This document shows, one piece after another, positions 1-10,899 of a stretch of 64,000 bases of DNA (position 1 is the stretch's first letter; each line of letters begins with the position of its first letter). The notes under the pieces were generated by a model. That model saw only the letters and a program-made list of their open reading frames with translations, ran no database searches and was not told the origin of the DNA. Source of the stretch: Macrostomum hystrix. Lineage: Eukaryota; Platyhelminthes; Macrostomidae. The stretch spans positions 34,186,501 through 34,250,500 of the forward strand of contig CATNEN010000038.1 in NCBI GenBank assembly GCA_950097015.1. Direction: 5' to 3'. Both the position numbers and the translations under genes were made by a program.

Positions 1-745
1 TGCCGATAACCACTTTTAGTTAGTCTTAAAATTATATATTTTCTTATTAGTTAAAAAAGCAACAGACGCCTTACATTTTTACAAATACTGATTATAATTA
101 AAATAAAAAATCAATGTAAACATTAAAATAATTTTTATGCCTTTTCCTCTTACAATCGAAGAATAAAGTTTTCGTTAAAAACAGATTATGTCTCACTTGT
201 TTGTTTAAAATATCAGAACATTTTAAAAGCCGAGCGAAAGAACATAGTAATTACCTCATCATGTTTTTCTTTTGCTCATCTTGTAGTATTGCATACTTAC
301 ATTTAATACTTACACTCAATCAAAATCAATCCGTGTCTGCTTTCGACCATGGCAATGTTTTGTGTATAAAGGTGTTTTTATATTAAAGTATGTATCTCTT
401 TAGGCAATGCAACCACTAAAAACCATTACGAAAATGTTCGAATTTGTAGGATTTAGACAAATTCAAATAATGCGTTACCATTTGGAACGTACGATTTTTA
501 CGCTACCTTGATATGAATGCGAGCAACAAAATATTCGAGAAAAAGCTCGAATTTAGAATAAAATATTTTAAACGATACGCACATTTAGGCAAAATCAATA
601 AATTAACAGATCAACATAAACAGCAGTTATATTTTTTTACCTATCCAACGGTTCTTTAATTTTAAAAGCTTACACCTGATTAGTTTCTGTGCCAATCCCA
701 AAATAGTAAGAATTTACTTTCTGCAAACTTTCTGAAAATTACAGA
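1..745. other. AT-rich stretch without a recognisable gene
   Basis: No coding signal, repeat array or RNA gene is visible. The stretch is AT-rich with short random open frames only. It is the flank of the large inverted-arm element that begins at 754. Confidence 0.6.
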
Positions 746-753
746 ATATAAAT
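746..753. repeat. 8-bp target-site duplication, left copy
   Basis: ATATAAAT lies immediately outside the left inverted arm. An identical ATATAAAT is at 9816-9823, immediately outside the right arm. A perfect 8-bp direct repeat at both ends of a 9-kb inverted-arm structure is the expected footprint of cut-and-paste transposition. The motif is AT-only, so chance matching is easier than usual, but its exact placement at both arm ends is telling. Confidence 0.8.
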
Positions 754-2290
754 ACTCCCGGTCGCCAGCAATAGGGCCAGCAATAGACTTTTGAAAACTT
801 GGTGTGCCACTGCTGGAAATGAATGAATTTTATTTATTTTGACCCACAGATTCTGTGCCACGAAGAATTGAGGCCTCCAAGACAGGTTGCTTGGATCCAG
901 AGCGGCGAAATTTGTTTTTTTTTATTGCTGGAGCTATTGCTGGTCTCCCACTCCGTGACGCAATGAGGAAAATGTGTGCCGTTTTTATTTTTAAGAGAAG
1001 CATAACAGGTTCTTCTTGTGTCACACTACCCAGGGTTTGTGCCGCTCTGTCTAAGCATGTAGGAAGTAATAAAGTACTTTTACGGCTTTACGCCAGTCAT
1101 TTTATTGCTGGACTTACCACGCTGCTCAGAGCGGCTAAAATGGCACACAATACATATTTTTCGCTTTATTAGCGCAAGAAGTAACTGTGCCACAATATTT
1201 AAGAGTACTTGCTATTAGTCTAGGCACATTGCTAAAAACTATGTAACGTCCCTATAATCTATAGATGTCTTCAAGGATCGTTTGTCGTGAAATATTCAAA
1301 CTGCAGCTAAAGTTTTCAACGAACTTGTCGTACCCCACGTGGTGTGAAACCCTCAACACTTAGGATTCGAAGCACTATTTTTCGAAATGAAGCTCTATTA
1401 GAATATTACTTTCAACAATAGTATATACCCTTTTGTGGTTTAATTTATGTGCAAAGACTGTCAAGAGTATAGTGTTATGCAGTGTATAGCTAGACCTAGT
1501 TATACATAGACCTACACTTGTGGGGGAGAGAAGAGTTCTAACCCTATATGGCTATGGAAATGAAATAGAGAAAAAGACTTTCTAAAAGTTTCTCATCTGA
1601 TTTTTTGCTTTTGAACAAAAGATAGCTATGCCTATGCTTAGCTATATAGCTAGCTAAAGCAGGATTAAGATGGCTATGAAAAAATCCTAGAAAAAAGAAT
1701 GTTGTACTTAGACTTAGAATACTGTAGAACTAGTTATGACAATTTTAATATAATTGTATTCCTCAAACATATTTCATTGAATATATATATAGAAAGCCAA
1801 CTTGATATGATATTATATAATATTAAGCATATTTATTATTTAACATTATTGTATACTCACATAGGGAAAAAGGAAATTGTCTATTTGTTTGTTAACTTCT
1901 CTAAAAAATGTATAGACTGACATGCTAAAAAAGACAAAATATTTTTCCCTCATGATTTGTTTACTCTATTTAGTTTCCACAATTAGGTTTATATAATTTA
2001 TTCAATTTACTTTAAATATTTGGGTTCAATAAATGATTAGCAATTTCTATATTCTATATTCTAGCTTATATTGTCATATCAGAATTTTGTCTTTCAAGTT
2101 CTAAGAAATTTATTACTATATTTACTAAATCAACTATTGCTTTTGATAAACCATGATTATCTTGCCTAGCCATGTCAGCCATGCCTAGCCATATACAATA
2201 ATGTCAAGGCCTAGCCATGCCCAGCATGCCAACCATGCCAAACAATGTCTAACCATGCCTAGCTATACCTGCCATGCCCAACCATGCCCA
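754..2290 (+). repeat. Left inverted arm (long TIR)
   Basis: The mirror copy is at 8280-9815. The open frames at 855-1172 and 1699-1920 have counterparts at 9395-9712 and 8647-8868 on the other strand; the latter pair is identical in translation and the former differs at one residue (Cys versus Arg). The arm begins with tandem CCAGCAATA motifs and turns into CATGCC-based repeats near 2165. No known protein is encoded; those frames look like by-products of arm conservation. Confidence 0.85.
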
Positions 2291-2790
2291 AATATTCCCC
2301 GCCATGCCCAGCCATGCCCAACCATGCCCAGCCTTGCCCAGCCATGTCCAACCATGCCCAACCATGCCCAGCCATGCCCAACCATGCCCAACCATGCCCA
2401 ACTATTCCTAGCCATGCCCAACCATGCCCAACTATTCCCAGCCATGCCCAACCATGCCCAACTATTCCCAGCCATGCCCAACCATGCCCAACTATTCCCA
2501 GCCATGCCCAACCATGCCCAACTATTCCCAGCCATGCCCAACCATGCCCAACTATTCACAGCCATGCCCAACCATGCCCAACTATTCCCAGGCTTGCCAA
2601 ACCATGCCTAGCTATACCTGCCATGCCCAGGCTTGCCAAACCATGCCTAGCTATACCTGCCATGCCCCAACCATGCCCAGCCATGCCCAGGCTTGCCAAA
2701 CCATGCCCAGCCATGCCCAGGCTTGCCAAACCATGCCCAGGCTTGCCAAACTATGCCCAGCAATGTCTAACCATACGTAGCTTTACATAC
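2165..2790 (+). repeat. CCATGCCCA-based minisatellite, left arm
   Basis: About 10-bp CCATGCCCAA/G subunits are organised into 30-bp units marked by an ACTATTCCCAG variant, and 24-27-bp units containing GGCTTGCCAAACC. A short related block recurs at 3065-3210, just before the protease exon. The long open frames across it exist only because the period is a multiple of three. It mirrors the larger array at 7090-8400. Confidence 0.9.
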
Positions 2791-3064
2791 ATGCGCAACA
2801 CCCGGCCGACCTGGCCGAAATGGCCAGGTGAAACGAGGGCCAAGCAAGGTAAGTCGCAAAAACCAATTGACCAAGCGCAAAAAAATCAAAGGGGGGACCA
2901 AGGGACAAAAAAGGAAGGCGTGAAGAAAAGGAAAAAGGGGAGAGAAAAAGAGAGCAAATGAGAGCAAACTAAGTCGTAAATAGAGCAATGAAATGAACTA
3001 AGTCACAAATGAGAGCAAAAACTAAGTCGCACGGCCGGCTAAGATTTGGGAGGTTGCGCATGTA
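2791..3064. other. Unique spacer inside the element
   Basis: Purine-rich sequence with several ACTAAGTCGC/A motifs and repeated GAGAGCAAA. No coding content is recognised. Confidence 0.5.
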
Positions 3065-3220
3065 TGTAGCTTTACCTGCCATGCCCAGCAATGTCTAACC
3101 ATGCCTAGCTATACCTGCCATGCCCAACTATTCCCAGCCATGCCCAACCATGCCCAACTATTCACAGCCATGCCCAACCATGCCCAACTATTCACAGCCA
3201 TGCCCAACTCCTGCCCACAG

Positions 3221-3745
3221 ATAAAGACAACTCTTGTCTGCTCCATATGCCACATTGCAAGTCGAGTGAATGGCATAGATGTTGTAACAATTCTCCGCCT
3301 GCCAGTCCGGGAAAACGATGACCGCGATTTTCCCCTAATCGTGCGACAAGCTATGATGTCCACCTCGGAGCAGACAGACATTCCTTGTTCAGATCCGAAC
3401 TGCGGAAATGGTCGACGCAGTCATATTCAAGTACTTGCATCGACATCTGAATGCCTGTGCATCGGTGTTGATCGAGTCCGAGTTGACCCGAAGAGCGGTG
3501 CCATATTAAAATGCTCATCGGCTATTCCTCTCGAAATGAAGCTCACTCTGTCAGGTAGAAAATACACGCTTCGAGCGGCTGTTGTTCACATGGGCCGTTC
3601 AGCCCAGAGCGGTCACTACATTGCATACACTTTTCCCGACGATTGCAATTGTTTCTGTGTAAGCGATTTAAGTGTACGGAAAGTGAGCCTGTCATCCGCA
3701 TTTCATGACATTAAGTTCAATTGCTGCGCACTTTTTTATCGGTAG
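3221..3745 (+). CDS. Ubiquitin-specific protease (USP/UCH) C-terminal exon carried by the element
   Basis: A good acceptor (CCTGCCCACAG) ends at 3220 and opens a frame of 174 residues to the TAG at 3745. In order it shows a Cys pair (CSICH), a second Cys cluster (CSDPNCGNG) like the zinc fingers domain of USPs, a strand block corresponding to the 'L-x-L-R-F' core with IPLEMKLTL, and the catalytic His box YTLRAAVVHMG...SGHYIAYT, followed by a VSD element where USPs place the third catalytic residue, and a terminal ALFYR. These are family hallmarks of deubiquitinases that cleave ubiquitin isopeptide bonds. The N-terminal Cys box is not visible, so either upstream exons lie in or before the minisatellite or the protease is a captured fragment. 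It has no close minus-strand partner; the other interior gene (5834-6988) runs the opposite way. Classification as USP is firm, activity is not. Confidence 0.7.
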   Translation: MKTTLVCSICHIASRVNGIDVVTILRLPVRENDDRDFPLIVRQAMMSTSEQTDIPCSDPNCGNGRRSHIQVLASTSECLCIGVDRVRVDPKSGAILKCSSAIPLEMKLTLSGRKYTLRAAVVHMGRSAQSGHYIAYTFPDDCNCFCVSDLSVRKVSLSSAFHDIKFNCCALFYR

Positions 3746-3935
3746 TTTTCACAGCTGTCTCTATTGGCTCTGCTAATCGCACGAGTTCGCACGATTCTGC
3801 TTCGAATTTTGATACCAGCGCTGCATTCGCTGGGAGCTGCTATCCTTAGGAAGTTTTGGACGTGATAATTAACAGTAGACGGTAGTAATTGTCGGTACCA
3901 GCCAAGAAATGGCCGGAAAACAGAGACATTAGAAA

Positions 3936-4154
3936 TATACCTTTTTGCACTTCAATTCGTCACATCTGCAATTGATTTCGGCAAGGGCTGTCACTAGCAC
4001 ATAAAAATTCGCTTTCAATTCTGAATGATGCCGAATACAATTGCAGATGCTTGCGGGTGCGATATTATGGACTTTTGTCTATGGGAAAATGTCACTCTTT
4101 CGTGTCTGCCGAAATCAATTGCAGATGTGACGAACTAAAGCGCAAAAAGGTATA
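3936..4154. mobile_element. Hairpin MITE with TATACC ends
   Basis: The first ~48 bp (TATACCTTTTTGC, then a CACATCTGCAATTGATTTC core) recur inverted at 4107-4154 with a few mismatches. The short size (about 215 bp), terminal inverted repeats and TA/TATA at both ends fit a Tc1/mariner-type MITE. It is nested in the larger element. No coding capacity. Confidence 0.7.
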
Positions 4155-4591
4155 GTAACTATCGATCATTGCCATCTTAGTTATTTTTGTACTTCGTGGA
4201 GTAACGGGGAAAGCGTTACTTTTAAATGAAGATATCGATCCCCATCATTGAGCAGCGCGCCCATCACTGATTAAGAATGAACACAGCATTTATTTCTTTC
4301 TACAAGTGCAAATCATGCTTTCCTGTTTGTGGTGAATATAGCGTTCATATATTTTTTCCTATGTTCCTAGCCTCTTACAGCTTTTAAAGTATTCAGACGG
4401 AATCGTTTACCCTTTTACATATGAATATTCTCCTGGCTTCAATGCGCGTCCCCACAGCGTAAAACAACTTTTGCTGCCTTGTATAATAGTTTCATTTATC
4501 TTTTCTGACCCGCTTTTATGTGTGCGATACTTTTGCCTCAGCCATTGCATTACGCTGGCTTGCTGTATTCTCATGACAGGATCGTATCTAC

Positions 4592-5025
4592 TATACCTTT
4601 TTGCGATTGAATTCATCCAAACTCACAAAACAATTCATCCAGTATGGGCTGGTGACTGGGCATCGCAGTCAGTCTCTGCCATAGACACCAGCGTTCCCGC
4701 AAAACGATTCATCCAGTCTGCGAATCATTTCATTCTCTGCACTGGGGCTGGGGCTTTCTACCATAGATAGCTCCTGCCCCTGTTCGCCAACACGGTGCGC
4801 GGTACCCCAATTCAAACCTCTCCACCCCCTCCTTTCTATCTCCGTCTCTCAGCCCTCTTTTCCTCTCTTATCTCTTGTATCATGGACGAAATGATTCGCA
4901 GACTGGCTGGATCGTTTTGCGGGAACGCTGGTGTCTATGGCAGAGACTGACTGCGATGCCCAGTCACCAGCCCATACTGGATGAATTGTTTTGTGAGTTT
5001 GGATGATTTCAATCGCAGAGGTATA
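4592..5025. mobile_element. Second TATACC hairpin MITE
   Basis: It starts TATACCTTTTTGCGATTGA, and a ~130-bp arm (about 4603-4735) is present inverted at about 4888-5017 with very few changes; the right end also closes with GGTATA. The ends match the 3936-4154 element, so both are likely one family. A ~150-bp loop contains CT-rich sequence. The open frames through the arms are arm artefacts. Confidence 0.7.
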
Positions 5026-5833
5026 TTTTATTTTCTTCGCGTCAGTTTGACGCAAACATTTTGCACAATATTTTAATATATTTTACAAGTATACACAACT
5101 TACGACCAGTTTGTTAGAGACAAGCTTCAGAAATCACTTTTGTTTGTTTCGTTTTCAGTAATCAAGCTTGTAAACGGCTTGCTTCCAGCACTTTACTTCT
5201 TATTTAAAAAAAGAAATGAAGAGAGAGCGATAGAAATGCACGATATTGCTGCCCTTATGATTTTGGAAAAGCGCTATGATAATACGCGCGTAAGATTCGT
5301 GGGTTCGAGAATAAACTGACGCAGGAGAAAAACTTTGACAAACTTGTTGTGCATGCTAGTGAAGACCAGACAATCTGGTCCTTAAACAGAAATGCCAATT
5401 TGAAATGTAGCGAACAATGATCCAACAACTATATTTAGTCGTTGACAAGATAGACAAGATTGTCATCTTGTCATTGTCTGTTTGACAAGATAGATGTGCT
5501 TAGCGTAACTGGTATCCGTTCAAAAATGTAGCTTTAGTAGCTTCAAAATACAATAAAACCGCAAAACATTTTGCGCGTGGTAGTCATCGTTCGTCGGCTT
5601 AAGCATATACATGTAGCATATGGCATTCAGCATATAGCTCGTAATATTCATTTTAGCCGCAATGCATTCCACTTGAAAGAAGTCACATTTACGATCTTAT
5701 TTTACAGCTGCTTGTGCTTGATTAAAAGCACAATTTTTTGCTCCTGAAATCACTGCTTCGCAAAGGCTATAAGGCAAAATGCCAAAACAGCTTGCATTTG
5801 AGTCTTGCGAATGAAAACAAGAGATGGCATGCA
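5026..5833. other. Unique AT-rich interior of the element
   Basis: No recognisable gene or array. Short imperfect repeats of GACAAGATAGA occur near 5445-5490. Confidence 0.4.
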
Positions 5834-6988
5834 TTAAACCCGTCTCGAGCGCAAAATTCGGGCAGTACAGCTGGTTTGCACGCTAGCCCCGCTCCATGGA
5901 TTGCAAAGTGTTCCCTTCTTCGTCGTTTTCCTTTTCGGTACAGTCTCTAGTTCCCTCTGCATTTGAGCTTCCGGCTCTCCCTCGTCGGAACTGCCATCTT
6001 CACATCGATGAACCTTGGAAGCTGCTGCAGGCAGAGATCCTTCCTGCACTGTCTGCTTCCTTCGGCGTATGCCTTCGTCCAGCTGCTGTTGCATGTCCTG
6101 CTGCATCTGCCGCATGCCTTCGTCCAGCTGCTGTTGCATGTCCTGCTGCATCTGCCGCATGCCTTCGTCCAGCTGCTGTTGCATGTCCTGCTGCATCTGC
6201 CGCAGGCCTTCGTCTATCTGCTGCTGCATCTGCCGCATGCCTTCGTCCAGCTGCTGTTGCATCTGTCGCATGCCTTCGTCAGTCTGCACAATCTGCTGCT
6301 GCTTCTCGGCTTGCTTCGGTGAACCATCGACTTGAGTACCAATGCCGCCAACTGAAGCAGTCACTCGCAAATCCACTTGTTTCAGCAGTAAGTTGTGAAA
6401 GACATCGTCTTCCATATGGCGAAGTTTCAGTGAATGCCACCAGAGTCCGCGAACCGGACTGCCAGATCCGCCTGATACCGGAAGCCAGCATAGAGCCTGT
6501 GAAGGAGCGCATTATTTAGACAGTCACTCTCAATTGTAAAAAGGTGAATAAAATACTGATGCATAAATATATCAATCATTTATGTTCTGCTTGCTACGAT
6601 TGTTCCAATAAATCTGAACTACAAAAACCAGAATACCGATTGCAATAACACAGGTCTATTAGAATAGAAGAAGAACTGGACCAAGAGTACACTAGAACAT
6701 ACGTTTCTATAATAAAAGAATGCATACATTTCATTGAACACTAAAGTGACTTACAGCATGATCAGACCTCCAGTAGTACGATTTTGAATGGCCACTAGTC
6801 CCATAATGGCTGTTCTTAAGGCAGTCGCAAAGCCGGAGCCTGGCAAGAGATGGAGGACAGTTGTCTAGATCAACCCACGAAGCGAACGAACCCGCAGGAC
6901 AGACGTAGGAGCTTCCTAGAGGAGCCAATTGTACAAAAACCTCAGACTCCAAAGGTTGCCTACATAAAATGCGACTGACAAGCGCCAT
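5834..6988 (-). CDS. Two-exon unknown protein with Gln-rich coiled coil, inside the element
   Basis: The first visible exon, 6755-6988, begins ATG and ends at a strong donor (GTAAGT). The second exon, 5834-6496, follows an acceptor (CTCCTTCACAG). The join keeps phase 0, giving 298 residues. An acceptor-like tract (CACTTTTTTCAG) sits just upstream of the ATG, so earlier exons may exist. Residues 1-78 contain several Cys. The middle has 15- and 10-residue repeats built on QQQLDEGMRQMQQ, a long predicted coiled coil, and the C terminus is basic. I recognise no family. As one of only two coding units in the core it is the candidate for an element-specific protein, but no transposase motif is seen. 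The opposite strand also has a possible exon (about 6388-6519 with AATAAA shortly after), which lowers confidence. Confidence 0.45.
6085..6275 (-). repeat. 45/30-bp coding repeats
   Basis: Tandem 45-bp units (15 codons) with shorter 30-bp derivatives encode the Gln-rich heptad-like segment of the 5834-6988 gene. The period preserves the reading frame, consistent with coding sequence. Confidence 0.7.
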
Positions 6989-7089
6989 GGAACAAATCGA
7001 ACTGAAAAAAGTGAGGAATGAGGAAACGTTACAAAAGCACGCGTCTCATGTGTAAAGGCACATTACGGCAAGGAACAAGCTCGAGAGGC

Positions 7090-8400
7090 GGCATGGTTTG
7101 GCATGGCTGGGCATGGCTGGGCATGGTTAGACATTGTAGGGCATTGCAAGGCATGGCTGGGCATGGTTAGACATTGTAGGGCATGGTTGGGCATGGTTCG
7201 GCATGGCTGGGCATTGCTAGGCATGGCTGGGCATGGCTGGGCATGGTTAGACATTGTAGGGCATGGTTCGGCATAGCTGGGCATGGTTAGACATTGTATT
7301 GCATGGTTGGGCATGGTTAGACATTGTAGGGCATTGCTAGGCATGGCTGGGCATAGTTTGGCATTGCTAGGCATGGCTGGGCATGGTTGGGGCAGGGTTA
7401 GACATTGTAGGGCATGGTTCGGCATGGTTCGGCATAGCTAGGCATGGCTGGGCATGGTTAGACATTGTAGGGCATGGCTGGGCATGGCTAGACATGGTTA
7501 TACATTGTAGGGCATTGCTAGGCATTGCTGGGCATGGCAGGTAAAGCTACGTATGGTTAGACATTGCTGGGCATAGTTTGGCAAGCCTGGGCATGGTTTG
7601 GCAAGCCTGGGCATGGCTGGGCATGGTTTGGCAAGCCTGGGCATGGCTGGGCATGGTTGGGGCATGGCAGGTATAGCTAGGCATGGTTTGGCAAGCCTGG
7701 GCATGGCTGGGCATGGTTGGGCATGGATGTGAATAGTTGGGCATGGTTGGGCATGGCTGTGAATAGTTGGGCATGGTTGGGCATGACTGGGAATAGTTGG
7801 GCATGGTTGGGCATGGTTTGGCAAGCCTGGGCATGGCTGGGCATGGTTGGGCATGGCTGGGAATAGTTGGGCATGGTTGGGCATGGCTGTGAATAGTTGG
7901 GCATGGTTGGGCATGGCTGTGAATAGTTGGGCATGGTTGGGCATGGCTGGGAATAGTTGGGCATGGTTGGGCATGGCTGTGAATAGTTGGGCATGGTTGG
8001 GCATGGCTGGGAATAGTTGGGCATGGTTGGGCATGGCTGTGAATAGTTGGGCATGGTTGGGCATGGCTGGGAATAGTTGGGCATGGTTGGGCATGGCTGG
8101 GCATGGTTGGGCATGGTTGGACATGGCTGGGCAAGGCTGGGCATGGTTGGGCATGGCTGGGCATAGCGGGGAATATTTGGGCATGGTTGGGCATGGCAGG
8201 TATAGCTAGGCATGGTTAGACATTGTTGGGCATGGTTTGGTAAGCCTGGGCATGGTTGGACATGGCTGGGAATAGTTGGGCATGGTTGGGCATGGCAGGT
8301 ATAGCTAGGCATGGTTAGACATTGTTTGGCATGGTTGGCATGCTGGGCATGGCTAGGCCTTGACATTATTGTATATGGCTAGGCATGGCTGACATGGCTA
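7090..8400 (-). repeat. GGCATGGTTGG-based minisatellite, right arm
   Basis: This is the mirror of the left-arm array, but about twice as long. The outer part (7740-8160) is a clean 30-bp unit marked by GAATAGTT. The inner part (7090-7560) uses ~10-bp subunits with ACATTGTAGGGCATGG variants absent from the left arm. The arms are thus asymmetric in copy number while the non-repetitive arm DNA is nearly identical. Confidence 0.9.
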
Positions 8401-9815
8401 GGCAAGATAATCATGGTTTATCAAAAGCAATAGTTGATTTAGTAAATATAGTAATAAATTTCTTAGAACTTGAAAGACAAAATTCTGATATGACAATATA
8501 AGCTAGAATATAGAATATAGAAATTGCTAATCATTTATTGAACCCAAATATTTAAAGTAAATTGAATAAATTATATAAACCTAATTGTGGAAACTAAATA
8601 GAGTAAACAAATCATGAGGGAAAAATATTTTGTCTTTTTTAGCATGTCAGTCTATACATTTTTTAGAGAAGTTAACAAACAAATAGACAATTTCCTTTTT
8701 CCCTATGTGAGTATACAATAATGTTAAATAATAAATATGCTTAATATTATATAATATCATATCAAGTTGGCTTTCTATATATATATTCAATGAAATATGT
8801 TTGAGGAATACAATTATATTAAAATTGTCATAACTAGTTCTACAGTATTCTAAGTCTAAGTACAACATTCTTTTTTCTAGGATTTTTTCATAGCCATCTT
8901 AATCCTGCTTTAGCTAGCTATATAGCTAAGCATAGGCATAGCTATCTTTTGTTCAAAAGCAAAAAATCAGATGAGAAACTTTTAGAAAGTCTTTTTCTCT
9001 ATTTCATTTCCATAGCCATATAGGGTTAGAACTCTTCTCTCCCCCACAAGTGTAGGTCTATGTATAACTAGGTCTAGCTATACACTGCATAACACTATAC
9101 TCTTGACAGTCTTTGCACATAAATTAAACCACAAAAGGGTATATACTATTGTTGAAAGTAATATTCTAATAGAGCTTCATTTCGAAAAATAGTGCTTCGA
9201 ATCCTAAGTGTTGAGGGTTTCACACCACGTGGGGTACGACAAGTTCGTTGAAAACTTTAGCTGCAGTTTGAATATTTCACGACAAACGATCCTTGAAGAC
9301 ATCTATAGATTATAGGGACGTTACATAGTTTTTAGCAATGTGCCTAGACTAATAGCAAGTACTCTTAAATATTGTGGCACAGTTACTTCTTGCGCTAATA
9401 AAGCGAAAAATATGTATTGTGTGCCATTTTAGCCGCTCTGAGCAGCGTGGTAAGTCCAGCAATAAAATGACTGGCGTAAAGCCGTAAAAGTACTTTATTA
9501 CTTCCTACATGCTTAGACAGAGCGGCACAAACCCTGGGTAGTGTGACACAAGAAGAACCTGTTATGCTTCTCTTAAAAATAAAAACGGCACACATTTTCC
9601 TCATTGCGTCACGGAGTGGGAGACCAGCAATAGCTCCAGCGATAAAAAAAAACAAATTTCGCCGCTCTGGATCCAAGCGACCTGTCTTGGAGGCCTCAAT
9701 TCTTCGTGGCACAGAATCTGTGGGTCAAAATAAATAAAATTCATTCATTTCCAGCAGTGGCACACCAAGTTTTCAAAAGTCTATTGCTTGGCCCTATTGC
9801 TGGCGACCGGGGAGT
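8280..9815 (-). repeat. Right inverted arm (long TIR)
   Basis: Inverted copy of 754-2290. Differences seen near the end are one-base indels (CCC versus CCCC; GGCCAG versus GGCCAAG) and single substitutions. It ends GGGAGT at 9815. Confidence 0.85.
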
Positions 9816-9823
9816 ATATAAAT
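9816..9823. repeat. 8-bp target-site duplication, right copy
   Basis: ATATAAAT, identical to 746-753. Confidence 0.8.
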
Positions 9824-10899
9824 TCCACCACAAAATCGTTCTAACCAAAAACAATGTAAAACAGCACATATTTTAATTCTTTACAGCTCTCTTATGTAAC
9901 AGCTCTCTTTACAGCTCTCTTTAACATTGTTATCAGCTTTTTAATCATAAAAATATAACAAACTTGTTGGGAAGATAGTGCTTAGTTCTGTGCATTAAGG
10001 AAACTATGCTGGCGCATTGACCGCTTAATCAATTAACCGAGCCAGAGAAAACACAACATGCTTTTTATTTTATTTTATGTTTAAAAAAATTTCTTTAACA
10101 AAACTTGCCTTGCGTTCTCTTTCAAAAATAAAACCGAAGTGACTTTTTATACAAAGAAAAGCTGTGACGAAGTAGAGAGGAAAATATATAAATTTATGTA
10201 CAAACGATGCGAAATGTAAACGAAAAATGGGCAGTTTTTTTGTTTTCATAGAAAATAAACGATGGGACGAATCGGTAAAAGATGCAATGAAAGAACTTTT
10301 GTTAAAAAAACACTTAGCGGAAGAATGACTATGTTCAAAATTACAGTGTGACAGTATCTGCAAGTGACGATTATTCTTATTTTAGATCGCTTTTATATAT
10401 CGCATTAATAAACGAAAGTAGAAAACTGTTTTACATTTCTTGCTGCTGCTCCTAAAAAAACGCGTCCTACACGAGCAACCTACTAAAAGTAGTTTAGTCG
10501 TTGAAAAGACGAAATCACACAAACAGCAAAATTTGAATGACTTTTGCTTTTCTGTACGTGTAAAAAACTCTACAAGATAAGTGGGAACAACAAAACAACA
10601 CAAGAAAATTATTGCCACAAGGAAGAGAATTTTAGTTAGATATATAATAATTCACATGTCTAGAAGAACTAGTTGTTGTACACACTAATGTCATTTAGTA
10701 TGCCGGCGTGCGGAAAGCTACTGTTGGGTCACAATCGATAAGGTAATTTTGTACAGGAACTCACATCTCAGCTTTATGTCCTATTGATTTTCTATTTCCA
10801 AGTATCTGTTTGAGTTTGAATAGAAAATGAACAGGACAGTAAAGCGGCTCTATTTGTTCTCTCGCCTAAAAAGTTGCTGTTCAGGTAAAAGGGAAACAG
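9824..10899. other. AT-rich intergenic stretch downstream of YPEL
   Basis: No gene recognised. Three imperfect AGCTCTCTTTA repeats lie at about 9880-9925. The rest is probably the 3' flank or UTR of the YPEL gene. Confidence 0.5.

Larger units (their letters stand above)
754..9815. mobile_element. Giant DNA transposon-like element with ~1.5-kb inverted arms
   Basis: The ends are inverted copies that start ACTCCC followed by GGTCGCC and two CCAGCAATA-type motifs. The arms match almost base for base for about 1.5 kb (754 to about 2290, and 9815 down to about 8280) and run on into related minisatellites. The core (about 2790-7090) is unique and carries a USP-type protease fragment (3221-3745, +), a two-exon unknown gene (5834-6988, -) and two hairpin MITEs. 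Flanking 8-bp duplications support transposition. Short motifs (CCAGCAATA, CAGAGCGGC, GTGCCA) recur in both orientations just inside the ends, as in superfamilies with subterminal transposase sites. hAT, P, Merlin-like and Zisupton elements make 8-9 bp duplications, but the termini match no signature I can name, and I see no recognisable transposase. Superfamily unassigned. Confidence 0.8.

Noticed and set aside
855-1172. 105-residue frame conserved in both arms of the large element
   Set aside because: Conservation follows from the arms being copies; composition looks non-coding and there is no homology or codon bias.
2201-2961. Long frames rich in Pro-Cys-Met-Asn-His in the left array
   Set aside because: They arise from a 30-bp repeat whose period is a multiple of three and exist in several frames on both strands; no start, splice or homology support.
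7498-8366. Three overlapping ~220-residue frames on the minus strand
   Set aside because: Same minisatellite read in three frames; mirror of the left-arm artefacts.
10070-10618. Two Phe/Ser/Cys-rich minus-strand frames near YPEL
   Set aside because: AT-rich DNA with no splice or homology support; likely 3' flank.
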